Assembly (NCBI GenBank): GCA_900318175.1
Contig: ONJQ01000016.1
Coordinates: 1 to 56,749, forward strand
DNA: 56,749 nt
Origin: an uncultured Bacteroidales bacterium
GTDB taxonomy: Bacteria > Bacteroidota > Bacteroidia > Bacteroidales > P3
Direction of reading: 5' to 3'
Part shown: positions 8,321-17,305 of the stretch, piece after piece
Position numbering within the stretch: position 1 is the stretch's first letter
Layout of the letters: every line of letters starts with the position of its first letter
The notes under the pieces: generated by a model
Told to the model about the DNA's origin: nothing
The model's input: the letters and a program-made list of their open reading frames with translations, nothing else
Databases searched by the model: none
Program-made: the position numbers and the translations under genes

Positions 8321-8965
8321 ATGAAGATTAAACAATTCGAATTGAACCATTTTGGCACCAATTGCTTTGTGCTCTGGGACGAGAGCACAAAGCAATGCGC
8401 CATTGTGGATCCAGGAGCCGAGACGCTTTACGAGGAGGCTCAAGTAACGCAATATATCGAGGAACAGGGACTGACCCCCACACTGATATTGTTGACGCAT
8501 GCCCATGTCGACCATATTGCTGGACTGGCAGAAATGTGCTCGCGCTATGGGTTGCCAGTGACCATGCATCCCGACGGAAAAAAACTGCTGCGACAGGCCG
8601 AGGCCTACGGCGGGGTGATGGGATTCCTGTCCGTGAGCAACATGGAGAACCTCAACGTAAATGAAATCAACGACAACGACATGTTGTCATTGGGCAACGA
8701 GAAGATTGAATGCCGTGCGGTGCCAGGCCATTGCCCCGGAAGCATGGCATACGTAGTGCCCAGTGCGAAAGTCGTGCTGACGGGCGACGCGCTGTTTCGC
8801 GGCAGCATAGGTCGCACCGACCTGCCCGGTGGCGACTACAACCTGTTGATTGAAAAAATCCGCACCCGCCTGCTTCCCCTGCCTGACGAATACGAAGTGT
8901 TGCCTGGGCATGGAGACATCAGCAGCATAGGTATGGAAAAGCGATATAACGGTTTCCTGATATGA
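8321..8965 (+). CDS. Metallo-beta-lactamase-fold hydrolase (glyoxalase II-like)
   Basis: A 214-residue cytoplasmic MBL-fold hydrolase of the short glyoxalase II-like type (YcbL group). The two-metal site is complete: H60-A-H62-V-D64-H65, H137 in PGHCPG, D156 in LTGDALF and H197 in LPGHGD. The long C-terminal substrate-binding domain of true GloB is missing, so hydroxyacylglutathione activity is possible but not certain; bacillithiol- or persulfide-related thioester substrates are alternatives. Its stop overlaps the ung start by four bases (ATGA), implying translational coupling. Confidence 0.88.
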   Translation: MKIKQFELNHFGTNCFVLWDESTKQCAIVDPGAETLYEEAQVTQYIEEQGLTPTLILLTHAHVDHIAGLAEMCSRYGLPVTMHPDGKKLLRQAEAYGGVMGFLSVSNMENLNVNEINDNDMLSLGNEKIECRAVPGHCPGSMAYVVPSAKVVLTGDALFRGSIGRTDLPGGDYNLLIEKIRTRLLPLPDEYEVLPGHGDISSIGMEKRYNGFLI

Positions 8966-9642
8966 TAAATCCCAAGATAGACCCTTCTTGGCTGGAGGTG
9001 CTGCGGCCACAGTTTGAGGCTCCCTATTTCGCACAATTGAAAGAGTTTCTGGTTGCCGAACGGCAGCAATATACCTGCTATCCCAAAGGAGGGGACATCT
9101 TTGCCGCTTTCGACCGCACACCTTTTGACAAGGTGAAGGTTGTCATACTGGGACAAGACCCCTATCATGAACCGGGGCAGGCGCATGGGCTGTGCTTCTC
9201 GGTACCAGCAGGTGTGGCCGTGCCTCCGTCATTGGTCAATATCATCAAGGAAATCAACAGCGACTTGGGCACCCAGATTCCCCTCACCAGCGGCAACCTG
9301 ATTGGCTGGGCCGAACAAGGGGTGCTGCTGCTCAACGCCACATTGACGGTGCGTGCCCATCAGGCAGGGTCGCACCAACACAAAGGATGGGAACTGTTCA
9401 CAGATGCAGCCATACAGGCTCTGGCTCAGCGGCGCACAGGCATCGTGTTTATGCTGTGGGGCAGTTTTGCCATCAGCAAGGCGCAATATATTGACCGTAG
9501 CCGTCACTTTGTGCTCACCGCGCCTCACCCCTCTCCCCTCTCGGCTTATCGTGGTTTCTTCGGGTGTCGCCACTTCTCGCAATGCAATGCCCTCCTGCAA
9601 CAGCAGGGATTGACTCCTATCGATTGGACACGCATTGGCTGA
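8962..9642 (+). CDS. ung: Uracil-DNA glycosylase
   Basis: Removes uracil from DNA as the first step of base-excision repair. The 226-residue protein has family 1 signatures: the water-activating loop GQDPYH at residues 64-69 (catalytic D66), LLLNATLTV for uracil recognition, and the DNA-intercalation loop [13 protein letters not shown] starting at H189. Length matches E. coli Ung. Last gene of the lysS-MBL-ung run; it ends 32 nt before the convergent ADP-ribosylglycohydrolase gene, with no obvious terminator between. Confidence 0.97.
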   Translation: MINPKIDPSWLEVLRPQFEAPYFAQLKEFLVAERQQYTCYPKGGDIFAAFDRTPFDKVKVVILGQDPYHEPGQAHGLCFSVPAGVAVPPSLVNIIKEINSDLGTQIPLTSGNLIGWAEQGVLLLNATLTVRAHQAGSHQHKGWELFTDAAIQALAQRRTGIVFMLWGSFAISKAQYIDRSRHFVLTAPHPSPLSAYRGFFGCRHFSQCNALLQQQGLTPIDWTRIG

Positions 9643-9674
9643 GTCCATCGAACGGAGTGACCGCCTTATATTCA

Positions 9675-10502
9675 CTATTTTTCGGTAGATCGTGTCACTG
9701 CCTGGAATTGCAGCACAGCCTTCTGCATGTCTGCGGGCAAGAGTTGCCATGCCTGCGACAGGATGTCTTCGGGCACATCGCCATAGTAGGCTTCGGCAAT
9801 AGAGCCAGCAATAGCCGCCTGGGTGTCGGCATCGCCACCAAGGGAGACGGCATTGCGAATAGTATCCTCATAGTTAGTTCCTTCGAGGAAGCAGATGATG
9901 GCTTCGGGCACTGACTGCTGACAGGAACTGTTGAAACCATAGCCAGGCCTGATGTCGGAAAGGGTGCGGGAAAGGTCATAAGCGAAATGCTGTTGGACAT
10001 ACTCCTTGATGCTTGCCTTGTCATGCCCTGTACGAGCCAAAAAGATGGCCGCTGCGGTGGCTTGTGCGCCCTTGATGCCCTCGGGGTGGTTGTGCGTGAC
10101 AGAAGCGCTCATTTGGGCCAAATCGAGCACGCGGTCGAGCGTATCTCCCACCCATGCCACAGGACTCACCCGCATGGCCGAGCCATTGCCAAAACTACCA
10201 TAAGGCTGTGCGTCGTCGCTTCTGAGCCACTCGCGGAACTTATGTCCATAGCCAGCCATTGGGTATTTGCGTCCCATCTGCTGCATACTATCGGTCAATT
10301 GGTTTTCATCAGGATTGGTAAGCCAAAGCATGTTGGCCACCGTCATGACAGAGTCGTCAGTAGGGCGAGAACCCTTTGGAAAGAGGGTGAAATGCTTGTG
10401 CTTGATACGGTGGAACTCATAGGTGCTACCAATCACATCACCACATATAGCACCCATGCAGTAGAGGGGCTTAGATGGGAGCGGAATCATGTTATTGTCC
10501 AT
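9675..10502 (-). CDS. ADP-ribosylglycohydrolase family protein (DraG-like)
   Basis: Predicted to remove ADP-ribose from proteins or to hydrolyse related ADP-ribosyl compounds using a two-Mg centre. The metal and ligand motifs are intact: GDVIGSTYEF near the N-terminus, PTDDSVMT, NGSAMRVSP, HNHPEGIKGAQATA and GGDADTQAAIAGSIAEAYYG. I chose ATG 10502 (275 residues) over the in-frame start at 10532 because it overlaps the TonB receptor stop as TAATG, a common coupling arrangement, and leaves a normal N-terminus. No partner ADP-ribosyltransferase is visible nearby. Cotranscription with the upstream TonB receptor is inferred. The physiological substrate is unknown. Confidence 0.9.
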   Translation of the reverse strand: MDNNMIPLPSKPLYCMGAICGDVIGSTYEFHRIKHKHFTLFPKGSRPTDDSVMTVANMLWLTNPDENQLTDSMQQMGRKYPMAGYGHKFREWLRSDDAQPYGSFGNGSAMRVSPVAWVGDTLDRVLDLAQMSASVTHNHPEGIKGAQATAAAIFLARTGHDKASIKEYVQQHFAYDLSRTLSDIRPGYGFNSSCQQSVPEAIICFLEGTNYEDTIRNAVSLGGDADTQAAIAGSIAEAYYGDVPEDILSQAWQLLPADMQKAVLQFQAVTRSTEK

Positions 10503-12817
10503 TAGAAACGGAAGTTGAGACCAGTGGACCACATGATGGGCAACTGATCCACGCGGTCGAAGGTGAGACGGTCGAAATAGAAGATATTGTTTCGGTTGTA
10601 GACATTGGTGATGCTCACATTGACTTCAAGAATAGAGCGTTTGCCGATTGAGAACTTGCGCTTGCCACTGATGTCCATACGGTGATAGCTGGGCAGACGA
10701 CCGGCATAAAGGTCACCATACACCACGCCATAATCGCCGTTGACACGGGTATAGTCAATGAAGAGGCCGTCGCCAAAGGTGACATTCTCGTACATGCCCT
10801 GCGTTTGCGTGAAGGGGTAGCCACTGCCATAGCTCCAGCGCCCGCTGATTTCCCATTGGTTCTGTTCTCCCAAACGCACGGTGGTGAGAAGATTGATGGT
10901 GTGGCGACGGTCGTAATGGGGATGGTAGGTCTGCAACTCGTCGGTGCGCTGCACCCAACCGAGAGAATAGGTGGCCCAAACATAAAGCCAATCAATATCA
11001 TAGCAAAGGCTGAAATCCACTCCATAGGCCATGCCCTTCTCAATGAGGTAGTCGCGAATCAAGTACTCCGGCTTTTCATAAATGCCTCCCACACGATAAG
11101 CTTCATCCCTTCTGTCGAACATCTTGTTGCGGTTGTAGTTGAGCAGCTGGCTGAAGTTCTTGAAATAGAGCTCGCAGTTAGTAGTCAGATGGTCAATAAA
11201 GTCATACTCCACACCGAAAATCAGATGTTGCGCCTTCTGCAAAGAGTTGTTGACCGGATTGCCCAGGAAAGAGGTGGGTTTGTCCAACCGAGGGCAACTC
11301 GTGAGGATGCCATTGAACAGATTGACAATGTCGTTGTCGGAACGGGAGTCAATGAATATCTGACTGTAAAAGCCGCCGGCCATCTTTAATCGGAACTTAT
11401 CTGTGGCATTGTACTTTGCAGACAAACGCGGCTCAAAGCTACCCGTGTTGAAGGCGTTGTAGTATATATAGCGTACACCAGGGTCTATCAGCCATTTATC
11501 GGTGGCTATCTTGTAAGTGATGTAGGCAGAAAGACTGAAGGTGAATTCATCCTGAGTGATGTCCAAACCGTATGGGTTGTAATACAGATAATCCGTCGAA
11601 TAGCCCTCGAAAGCCAAACCATAGCGCATCCTGTTGGAGCCGATGAAATTGGTGACATCCAATCCCATGTTGTAGCCGCTGATGCCACTATGATTGCTGT
11701 GATTGACGGCATCCTTGTAGTTAATCAAATAATCGGAGTAAGCCACGTGTCCCTCCAAAATGGAACTGGAGCCAGTGACGAGCATGAAATTAGTTCCCAC
11801 GCCATAGTTCAACCAATGGTAGTCTGCCAACATCTGGTAACCATTCACCTGGTCGTCGAAGCGGAAACCAAAGAAGTTAATCTTGCTGCCCGAGCCGGAA
11901 TTGAACGACAATTTGCCATACAGGTCAGTGAAATCAAACGGGAGTGTTTTTTTGATGTAGGGGTACAGCACCTTGGACGAGTGTGAAAGGAAAGAGTTTT
12001 TGGCCGACAACAAATAAGTGACGGTAAAGGGATTTCCGGGGCGCTCCTTTCTCAGCGGGCCTTCCAGCAACAAGTTGGCACCAAAAGTGTTGAAACCCAC
12101 CTTACCTGTATGGCGTTTCTTGTTACCGTCGCGGGTTGTGATGTCCATCACCGAGGAGACTCGCCCACCATACTCGGCACCGAAGCCACCGCTATAGATG
12201 TCAGCATTCAGGATAATATCAGTTTCGAAGATGGAGTACAAACCTATAGAATGGAAGGGGTTATACACAATCATACCATCTAAAAGGCACAAATTCTGTA
12301 TCATCGAGCCTCCACGGATGTAGAGCTGTCCGCCCTGGTCACCCGTCGAGTTGATGCCTGGCAGCACCTGCAAGTACTGTGCAAGGTCCGAAGTGCCACC
12401 AATAGATGGCATTTGTTGGATCTGAGAGGAGGATATCTTCTCCACGGACACCTGGGTCTGTATCTTGCGTTCCTCTAAACGGTTGTCTGTCACTGTTACG
12501 TCAGCCAAAGTCGTAGCCTCTGGTGACAACTCAATGTTGCGCACCAGTGTCTGCCCGCTCTTCAGCGTGATGCGGTCCCGATACTCCTTATAACCCACAA
12601 AGCGCACACGCAGCACATACTCTCCTGCGGGCATCTTGTTGATGAGGTAAAAGCCATTCAGGTCGGTGGCCACACCATAGCGTGTGCTGTCCAGCACCAC
12701 ATTGGCAAAGGGGATAGCCTCGCCTGTTTCTGCGTCGGTAAGAGTACCCTTGACCGTCTGCGCCATCATTGCAGTTGAGGCAAGGGTGAGGAGAAAGAGG
12801 GTGACAAGTCGTTTCAT
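10502..12817 (-). CDS. TonB-dependent outer-membrane receptor
   Basis: A 771-residue outer-membrane transporter. Signal peptide MKRLVTLFLLTLASTAMMA; an N-terminal carboxypeptidase-regulatory-like beta-sandwich at about 21-105 (VKGTLTDAETGEAIPFANV); a plug domain around 115-235 (QVLPGINSTGDQGGQLYIRGG, LLDGMIVYNPFH); then a beta-barrel ending in Phe (STGLNFRF), as needed for BAM insertion. It lacks a SusD partner, so it is not a standard polysaccharide-utilisation receptor. The ligand is not deducible. Downstream, an ADP-ribosylglycohydrolase is coupled by a TAATG overlap; upstream, holA ends 50 nt before this gene's start. Confidence 0.92.
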   Translation of the reverse strand: MKRLVTLFLLTLASTAMMAQTVKGTLTDAETGEAIPFANVVLDSTRYGVATDLNGFYLINKMPAGEYVLRVRFVGYKEYRDRITLKSGQTLVRNIELSPEATTLADVTVTDNRLEERKIQTQVSVEKISSSQIQQMPSIGGTSDLAQYLQVLPGINSTGDQGGQLYIRGGSMIQNLCLLDGMIVYNPFHSIGLYSIFETDIILNADIYSGGFGAEYGGRVSSVMDITTRDGNKKRHTGKVGFNTFGANLLLEGPLRKERPGNPFTVTYLLSAKNSFLSHSSKVLYPYIKKTLPFDFTDLYGKLSFNSGSGSKINFFGFRFDDQVNGYQMLADYHWLNYGVGTNFMLVTGSSSILEGHVAYSDYLINYKDAVNHSNHSGISGYNMGLDVTNFIGSNRMRYGLAFEGYSTDYLYYNPYGLDITQDEFTFSLSAYITYKIATDKWLIDPGVRYIYYNAFNTGSFEPRLSAKYNATDKFRLKMAGGFYSQIFIDSRSDNDIVNLFNGILTSCPRLDKPTSFLGNPVNNSLQKAQHLIFGVEYDFIDHLTTNCELYFKNFSQLLNYNRNKMFDRRDEAYRVGGIYEKPEYLIRDYLIEKGMAYGVDFSLCYDIDWLYVWATYSLGWVQRTDELQTYHPHYDRRHTINLLTTVRLGEQNQWEISGRWSYGSGYPFTQTQGMYENVTFGDGLFIDYTRVNGDYGVVYGDLYAGRLPSYHRMDISGKRKFSIGKRSILEVNVSITNVYNRNNIFYFDRLTFDRVDQLPIMWSTGLNFRF

Positions 12818-12866
12818 TCAGGATAAAAATTAGATATTCCGAAAATAAAAATTCAACAATTCAAAA

Positions 12867-13874
12867 TCAGTGTATAATTTTAAAAACCAATTCTTTCAGC
12901 AGTTCACCGTCTGTAACTGAACCCGTGTTTCGAATGCCTTTCGACCGCAGGTCGGCATCGTAGAGATAGCCGATACAACTGGCCAGCTTGCCCAGCGAAT
13001 AGTTCTGAGCTGCGGCAGCATAGTCCTTCACAAAATAGGGATTCACTTTTAGAACCGACGCTGCTTGGCTCTTATCAGGCAGTTGGAGATAGAGCATTAT
13101 CTTGATAAAATACCCATAAAGCGATGGTAGCACCATCTGGATGGGGTTATCCTTCGGGTTGGCTGCGAAATGGTTTACTATGCGGTTGCATTGCACCACA
13201 TTGCGTCTCCCGATGGCGCTCTGCAACTCAAATACGTTATAGTCCTTGCTGATGCCAATATTCTGCTCGATAATATCCTCATTGATGACATCTCCCGGAT
13301 TCAGAGAGATGAACACTTTCGACAGTTCATTGGCTATCTTGCTCAGGTCGTTGCCGATATATTCGGCTATGAGCACGGACCCCTTCTGTGTAATCGTATG
13401 CCCATGCTGGTTTACAAAGGTACCAATCCAATCCGGCACTTGGTTGTCGTATAGCTTTCCAAGCTCACAAATACAGCCTTTGTCGTTGATGGCTTTGTAG
13501 GCCTTGCCACGTTTGTCCAACTTCTTGTGCCTGTAGCACATCACCAACAGCGTTTGCGGCAATGGATTTTGCAGATACTCGGCCAGCAAGTCCCATTCGC
13601 GGGTGGGTATGTCCTGCGCCTCTTTGACCATCACCAGCTTAATGGGCGACATCATAGGGAACTGTTTGGCATAGGAAATCACCGTGCGCATATCCGTCTC
13701 GCGCCCATAGAGAACCGTCTGGTCGAAATCGCGAAAATCCTCCGCTATCACATTATGCTCGAAGAAGTCCGACACCAAGTCAATATAGTAGTTCTCCTCG
13801 CCGGTAAGCAGATATACAGGATAGTATTTTGCGGCTTTCAAGTCGTCGATAAGCTGTTTGTCAGATTTGAGCAT
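12867..13874 (-). CDS. holA: DNA polymerase III subunit delta
   Basis: Clamp-loader delta subunit, which opens the sliding clamp ring. The 335-residue product starts with the family pattern YYPVYLLTGEENYYIDLVSDFFE and carries the C-terminal collar region (VFELQSAIGRRN, then LYGYFIKIMLYLQL). Delta is poorly conserved in sequence; the assignment rests on the N-terminal signature, length and overall pattern. ATG 13874 is supported by a minus-strand -7 box 26 nt upstream (13901-13908). Confidence 0.92.
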   Translation of the reverse strand: MLKSDKQLIDDLKAAKYYPVYLLTGEENYYIDLVSDFFEHNVIAEDFRDFDQTVLYGRETDMRTVISYAKQFPMMSPIKLVMVKEAQDIPTREWDLLAEYLQNPLPQTLLVMCYRHKKLDKRGKAYKAINDKGCICELGKLYDNQVPDWIGTFVNQHGHTITQKGSVLIAEYIGNDLSKIANELSKVFISLNPGDVINEDIIEQNIGISKDYNVFELQSAIGRRNVVQCNRIVNHFAANPKDNPIQMVLPSLYGYFIKIMLYLQLPDKSQAASVLKVNPYFVKDYAAAAQNYSLGKLASCIGYLYDADLRSKGIRNTGSVTDGELLKELVFKIIH

Positions 13875-13900
13875 ATACTTATTTATAAAAATACAGAGTG

Positions 13901-13908
13901 CAAAGATA
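13901..13908 (-). promoter_or_regulatory. -7 box for holA (minus strand)
   Basis: Reads TATCTTTG followed by C on the minus strand. No TTG at the usual distance. Predicted leader about 20 nt. Confidence 0.65.
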
Positions 13909-14130
13909 CAAATTTTTTTTCATTGCTACGACCCTTCTTTTGAAAAAAAGGTTAAACCGTTATTTATTCGCCCTCAAAAAGCCCCGATTCCGTCACAAAA
14001 CAGGTGGGACAAAACACCTTTTTCAGGCATTTCATCACACATCACCCCTAATTTGGCACCAAAAAGACGCACTTTCGTCACTTTTTCACATCTGAACAGT
14101 ATTTCTGCCCCTCATTCAAAAGGAGATTCT

Positions 14131-14138
14131 TATTTTTG
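14131..14138 (+). promoter_or_regulatory. -7 box for the acyl-CoA synthetase gene
   Basis: TATTTTTG followed by C. It overlaps an upstream in-frame TTG (14136), which therefore cannot be the start; ATG 14163 is the first usable codon. Confidence 0.65.
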
Positions 14139-14162
14139 CAATTCAAGTTTAAAACGAATACT

Positions 14163-15938
14163 ATGACAAAAGAACCTGAAAGACTTTTTGATTTAATGGA
14201 ACGCCGGCGGCTCCTCTGCCCTGAACGTCCAGTATTTGCTAACAAACGTAACGGCCATTGGGAAGAGCACTCAATAGACGAGTATATCGAAAAATCCAGT
14301 CTCCTCAGCTATGCTTTCATGCATCTTGGTGTGCAGCGGGGCGAAAATGTAGCCCTTATCTCCACGGGACGCCCCGAGTGGAACTATGTCGACATGGGTG
14401 TGCAGATGATGGGCGCCGTGCTCCTGCCCATCTACCCCACCATCAGCGAGGCCGAATACCTCTACATCCTCAACCACGCCGAGGTGCGTTACATCATTGT
14501 GGAGGGAGAATGTTTATACAAGAAAATCAATTCCATACGTCCCCAGTTACCCGCCCTTTGCGAGGTCTATACCATCAACCCCCTCGAAGGGATTCCGAAC
14601 ATCAGCGACCTCTACGCCCTTGGTGACAGCCACCGCGACCCCGACGGCCTCCAAGCCATCAAGGACTCCATCACCACGGACGACGTGGCAACCATGATCT
14701 ACACCAGCGGCTCCACCGGCACTCCCAAAGGTGTGATGCTGGCCCACCGCGGCATCCTTATCAATGTCCTTGGCATCAAGGATTCGCCCGGCAAGGACTG
14801 GACTCGTGCCCTCAGCTGGATGCCCCTCTGCCACATCTACGAGCGCATGATGAACTACCTTTACCAATACCTCTGCATGGAGACCTTCTATGCGGAGAGC
14901 ATAGCCAAAGTGGCCGACAACGCCAAGGAGGTCAACCCCTACATGATGGCCGCCGTGCCACGCTTCATCGAAAAGATGTACGACAAGGTGTTCCGCAAAG
15001 GCGAGAAACTCACCGGCCTCAAGAAGAAGATATTCGACTGGGCGCTCGACCTGGGTTTCCAGTACGACCTCAACGACAAAACCCGTTCCGCCTGGTACAA
15101 CCTGCGCCATGCCGTGGCCGACAAACTCGTCTATGCCGAAATCCGCAAGGCTCTGGGCGACAACTTCCACATGCTTGTCTCCGGCGGTGCCTCCATCCAG
15201 CCCCGCCTCACCCGCTTTTTCAGTGCCGTGGGGCTCGACCTCTACGAAGGCTACGGCCTCACCGAGTGCTCACCCCTCGTGGCTGTCACCAACACCTATG
15301 CCGAAGAGGGGCGTAAAGTCGGCTCCGTCGGTTTCGTCCTGCCAGGAATCGAAGTGCGTTTCGACCCCGGCACCAACGAGATAATGTGCCGCGGCGGCAA
15401 CGTCATGAAGGGTTATTTCAAAGCACCGGAACTCACCGCCGCAGCCATCGACGACCAAGGATGGTTCCACACTGGCGACACAGGTTATCTTGACAAAGGG
15501 GGCTACATGTTCCTCACTGGCCGCACCAAGAACATGTTCAAAACTTCAATGGGCAAGTTTGTCAACCCCGAGGTGATTGAGGAGCGTTTCAAGGAGTCTC
15601 CCTTCATCCTCGACATGATGGTGGTGGGCGAAGGCCAGAAGTTTGCCGCCGCAATCATTGCCCCCGATTTCGACATGCTCAAAGACTGGTGCGTGCGCCA
15701 CGACATTGCTGCCCAGACACGCGAAGAGATGATTGCCGACAAGACTGTGCAGGAGCGTTTCCAGCGCGTGGTGGACAAATACAATGCCACCCTCGGCAAT
15801 CACGAGCAGGTGAAGCGTTTCAAACTGGTGCCAGAGGTGTGGAGCACGGAAAACCAATTCCTCACTCCCACCCTAAAAATCAAGCGCATCAACGTCACCG
15901 CCTTCTATAAGGCGACCATCGAAGAACTCTTTGCATAA
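14163..15938 (+). CDS. Long-chain fatty acid-CoA ligase (AMP-forming)
   Basis: Activates fatty acids to acyl-CoA through an acyl-adenylate; probably membrane-associated. The 591-residue product shows the ANL-superfamily motifs: the P-loop MIYTSGSTGTPKGVML, the adenine motif YEGYGLTECSPL, the hinge motif WFHTGDTGYLDKGGYMFLTGR, and a C-terminal lysine region (TPTLKIKR). The sequence KNMFKTSMGKFVNPEVIEE is typical of the FadD15/long-chain (ACSBG-like) group. Monocistronic with its own promoter; a hairpin at 15958-15997 follows. An exact chain-length preference cannot be read. Confidence 0.93.
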   Translation: MTKEPERLFDLMERRRLLCPERPVFANKRNGHWEEHSIDEYIEKSSLLSYAFMHLGVQRGENVALISTGRPEWNYVDMGVQMMGAVLLPIYPTISEAEYLYILNHAEVRYIIVEGECLYKKINSIRPQLPALCEVYTINPLEGIPNISDLYALGDSHRDPDGLQAIKDSITTDDVATMIYTSGSTGTPKGVMLAHRGILINVLGIKDSPGKDWTRALSWMPLCHIYERMMNYLYQYLCMETFYAESIAKVADNAKEVNPYMMAAVPRFIEKMYDKVFRKGEKLTGLKKKIFDWALDLGFQYDLNDKTRSAWYNLRHAVADKLVYAEIRKALGDNFHMLVSGGASIQPRLTRFFSAVGLDLYEGYGLTECSPLVAVTNTYAEEGRKVGSVGFVLPGIEVRFDPGTNEIMCRGGNVMKGYFKAPELTAAAIDDQGWFHTGDTGYLDKGGYMFLTGRTKNMFKTSMGKFVNPEVIEERFKESPFILDMMVVGEGQKFAAAIIAPDFDMLKDWCVRHDIAAQTREEMIADKTVQERFQRVVDKYNATLGNHEQVKRFKLVPEVWSTENQFLTPTLKIKRINVTAFYKATIEELFA

Positions 15939-15957
15939 AGGGAATCCCCGCCGACAC

Positions 15958-15997
15958 AAGCACGCTGCCCCGTCACACGACCAAGGGTGGCGTGCTT
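15958..15997. terminator. Hairpin between convergent genes
   Basis: AAGCACGC (15958-15965) pairs with GCGTGCTT (15990-15997), extended inward by partial TGCCC/GGGTGG pairing. It sits between the acyl-CoA synthetase gene and the convergent NlpC gene and could serve both. The T-tract is poor. Confidence 0.5.
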
Positions 15998-16005
15998 CAC
16001 TTTAC

Positions 16006-16614
16006 TCAAGGGATAATGCGACGCACGGAATGGAGCCTGTGCGTGAGCGTCTGTGTGTCGCTGTTCACAATGCCCTCCGCCGTGAGCCGGTCAATGCGCA
16101 CCTGTCCTGAAGCGTGGATAATCATGCCCTGCCCCATGTAGATGCCCACATGCACTATGCGCCCCTGCGGGTTTTGGAAGAAACAAAGGTCGTCACGCCA
16201 GGCCTCCTCCACACTCGCCACCGGGCTGCCCTGTGTGATTTGCTGCGAGGCATCGCGCAGCAGCCTCTGCCCGCAAGCCCTGAAACAGACCTGCGTCAGT
16301 CCCGAACAGTCAATACCCATTTCGCAACGGCCACCCCACAGGTAGGGTGCACCCAGATAGCGGCTTTCCGCCACCCCGGCAGGGCTCTTTTCGTGGCCTG
16401 TGGTCAGGTTAGCCGCCCCGTCGGTGGGACGCCACTGCTTGTTGTCCACCCATCCCTCGTAGCCGTCCCAGTCGCAGCGTATGAGGGTCCACTGCTCGCG
16501 TTGTTCAACTATGGTGAATGTATCGCCCAGCAGCAGCTGGTTGACCATCTCGGCGCGGTCCGAAGGCTCGCGACGCATGGGAACAGCGGAAAGGAAACAA
16601 CGACCTCTTGTCAT
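16006..16614 (-). CDS. NlpC/P60 peptidoglycan endopeptidase with SH3b domain
   Basis: A 202-residue cysteine peptidase expected to cut gamma-D-Glu-diamino acid bonds in murein peptides. An SH3-like domain spans about residues 8-62 (AVPMRREPS to EGWVDNKQW). The NlpC/P60 catalytic triad is visible: C103 in IDCSGLTQVC, H155 in RIVHVGIY and H167 in IIHASG. There is no signal peptide or lipobox from this start, which fits the cytoplasmic dipeptidyl-peptidase VI/YkfC type that recycles imported muropeptides; a missed exported N-terminus is less likely because the upstream gene ends 29 nt before. Probably cotranscribed with the DUF4294 gene. Confidence 0.9.
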   Translation of the reverse strand: MTRGRCFLSAVPMRREPSDRAEMVNQLLLGDTFTIVEQREQWTLIRCDWDGYEGWVDNKQWRPTDGAANLTTGHEKSPAGVAESRYLGAPYLWGGRCEMGIDCSGLTQVCFRACGQRLLRDASQQITQGSPVASVEEAWRDDLCFFQNPQGRIVHVGIYMGQGMIIHASGQVRIDRLTAEGIVNSDTQTLTHRLHSVRRIIP

Positions 16615-16643
16615 GGAAATTCTTTTTCAGCGTTTGAGCGTGA

Positions 16644-17252
16644 CTACAGCCGCCCATGTTCAACGGAGATGACAATGCGCTCAATCAGATTGTCGTCCTT
16701 GTTGTTTTGGGGATCGTAGGCTGCTTTAAGATTGTAGCCAAACAGGCGGGCAAAAGCCTGATAGAAGCCGGCGCGCAATTTGCCCCTCAACTCGTCTACC
16801 AGCACATAGGACGTCCTGCCCGTTTCGCGGTCTATCAGTTTCAGCAGCACTTTGCCTTGCGATATGGTGCAGTCCTTCAGCTCGTCGCTGAAGTCAGCCA
16901 ACAGATTCTTCTCCGCAGCCTTGATGGCGGCCCTGCGCTGTTTTTTGGGCAGGTCGGCAATCTCCTTCTCAAGCACGTCCAGCCGCTGTTTGCCAATCTT
17001 TGCGTAGGGCAGCATCTTTTTCACATTGCGGATGAGTTTCTGATTTTTTCTTATTTCGGTCTCGGTGAGCAGGGAAGCCGACTCCAACACCTTTACCTCC
17101 TTCAGCCGGTAATAAGGGATGGTGTCGCCCTCCAAAATGATTCCAAATCGCACTTTGCGATCCATCACTATCTGCCCTTTGGCCGGTAGCGATACTGCGG
17201 TAAGCAGCAGGAGGAGTGAAGCGAAAAAGAATCTTTTCATCATAGCCTTCAT
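16644..17252 (-). CDS. DUF4294-type exported protein
   Basis: A 202-residue protein with a signal peptide (MMKRFFFASLLLLLTAVSLPAKG). The mature region starts with DRKVRFGIILEGDTIPYYRLKEVKV and is charged and helical further on (KKMLPYAKIGKQRLDVLEKEIADLPKKQR), resembling the Bacteroidota-restricted DUF4294 family; function unknown. The start may be 17252, 17243 or 17240; the last gives the tidiest signal peptide. It is divergent from the acyltransferase gene and 29 nt upstream of the NlpC gene, so an envelope-related role is plausible but only inferred. Confidence 0.78.
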   Translation of the reverse strand: MKAMMKRFFFASLLLLLTAVSLPAKGQIVMDRKVRFGIILEGDTIPYYRLKEVKVLESASLLTETEIRKNQKLIRNVKKMLPYAKIGKQRLDVLEKEIADLPKKQRRAAIKAAEKNLLADFSDELKDCTISQGKVLLKLIDRETGRTSYVLVDELRGKLRAGFYQAFARLFGYNLKAAYDPQNNKDDNLIERIVISVEHGRL

Positions 17253-17293
17253 ATTTTTTGCTTCAATAACTCAAAAATGTCGAAATTATTTTG

Positions 17294-17301
17294 TACTTTT
17301 G
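17294..17301 (+). promoter_or_regulatory. -7 box immediately before the acyltransferase ATG
   Basis: TACTTTTG followed by C; only four bases separate it from ATG 17306. If it is the real -7 element, transcription begins at or next to the start codon. Confidence 0.55.
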
Positions 17302-17305
17302 CAGC

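Noticed and set aside
14002-14023. Hairpin AGGTG/CACCT followed by T-run, as a small-RNA terminator
   Set aside because: Short stem, and no -7 box upstream on the plus strand within the spacer; not enough for an RNA gene.
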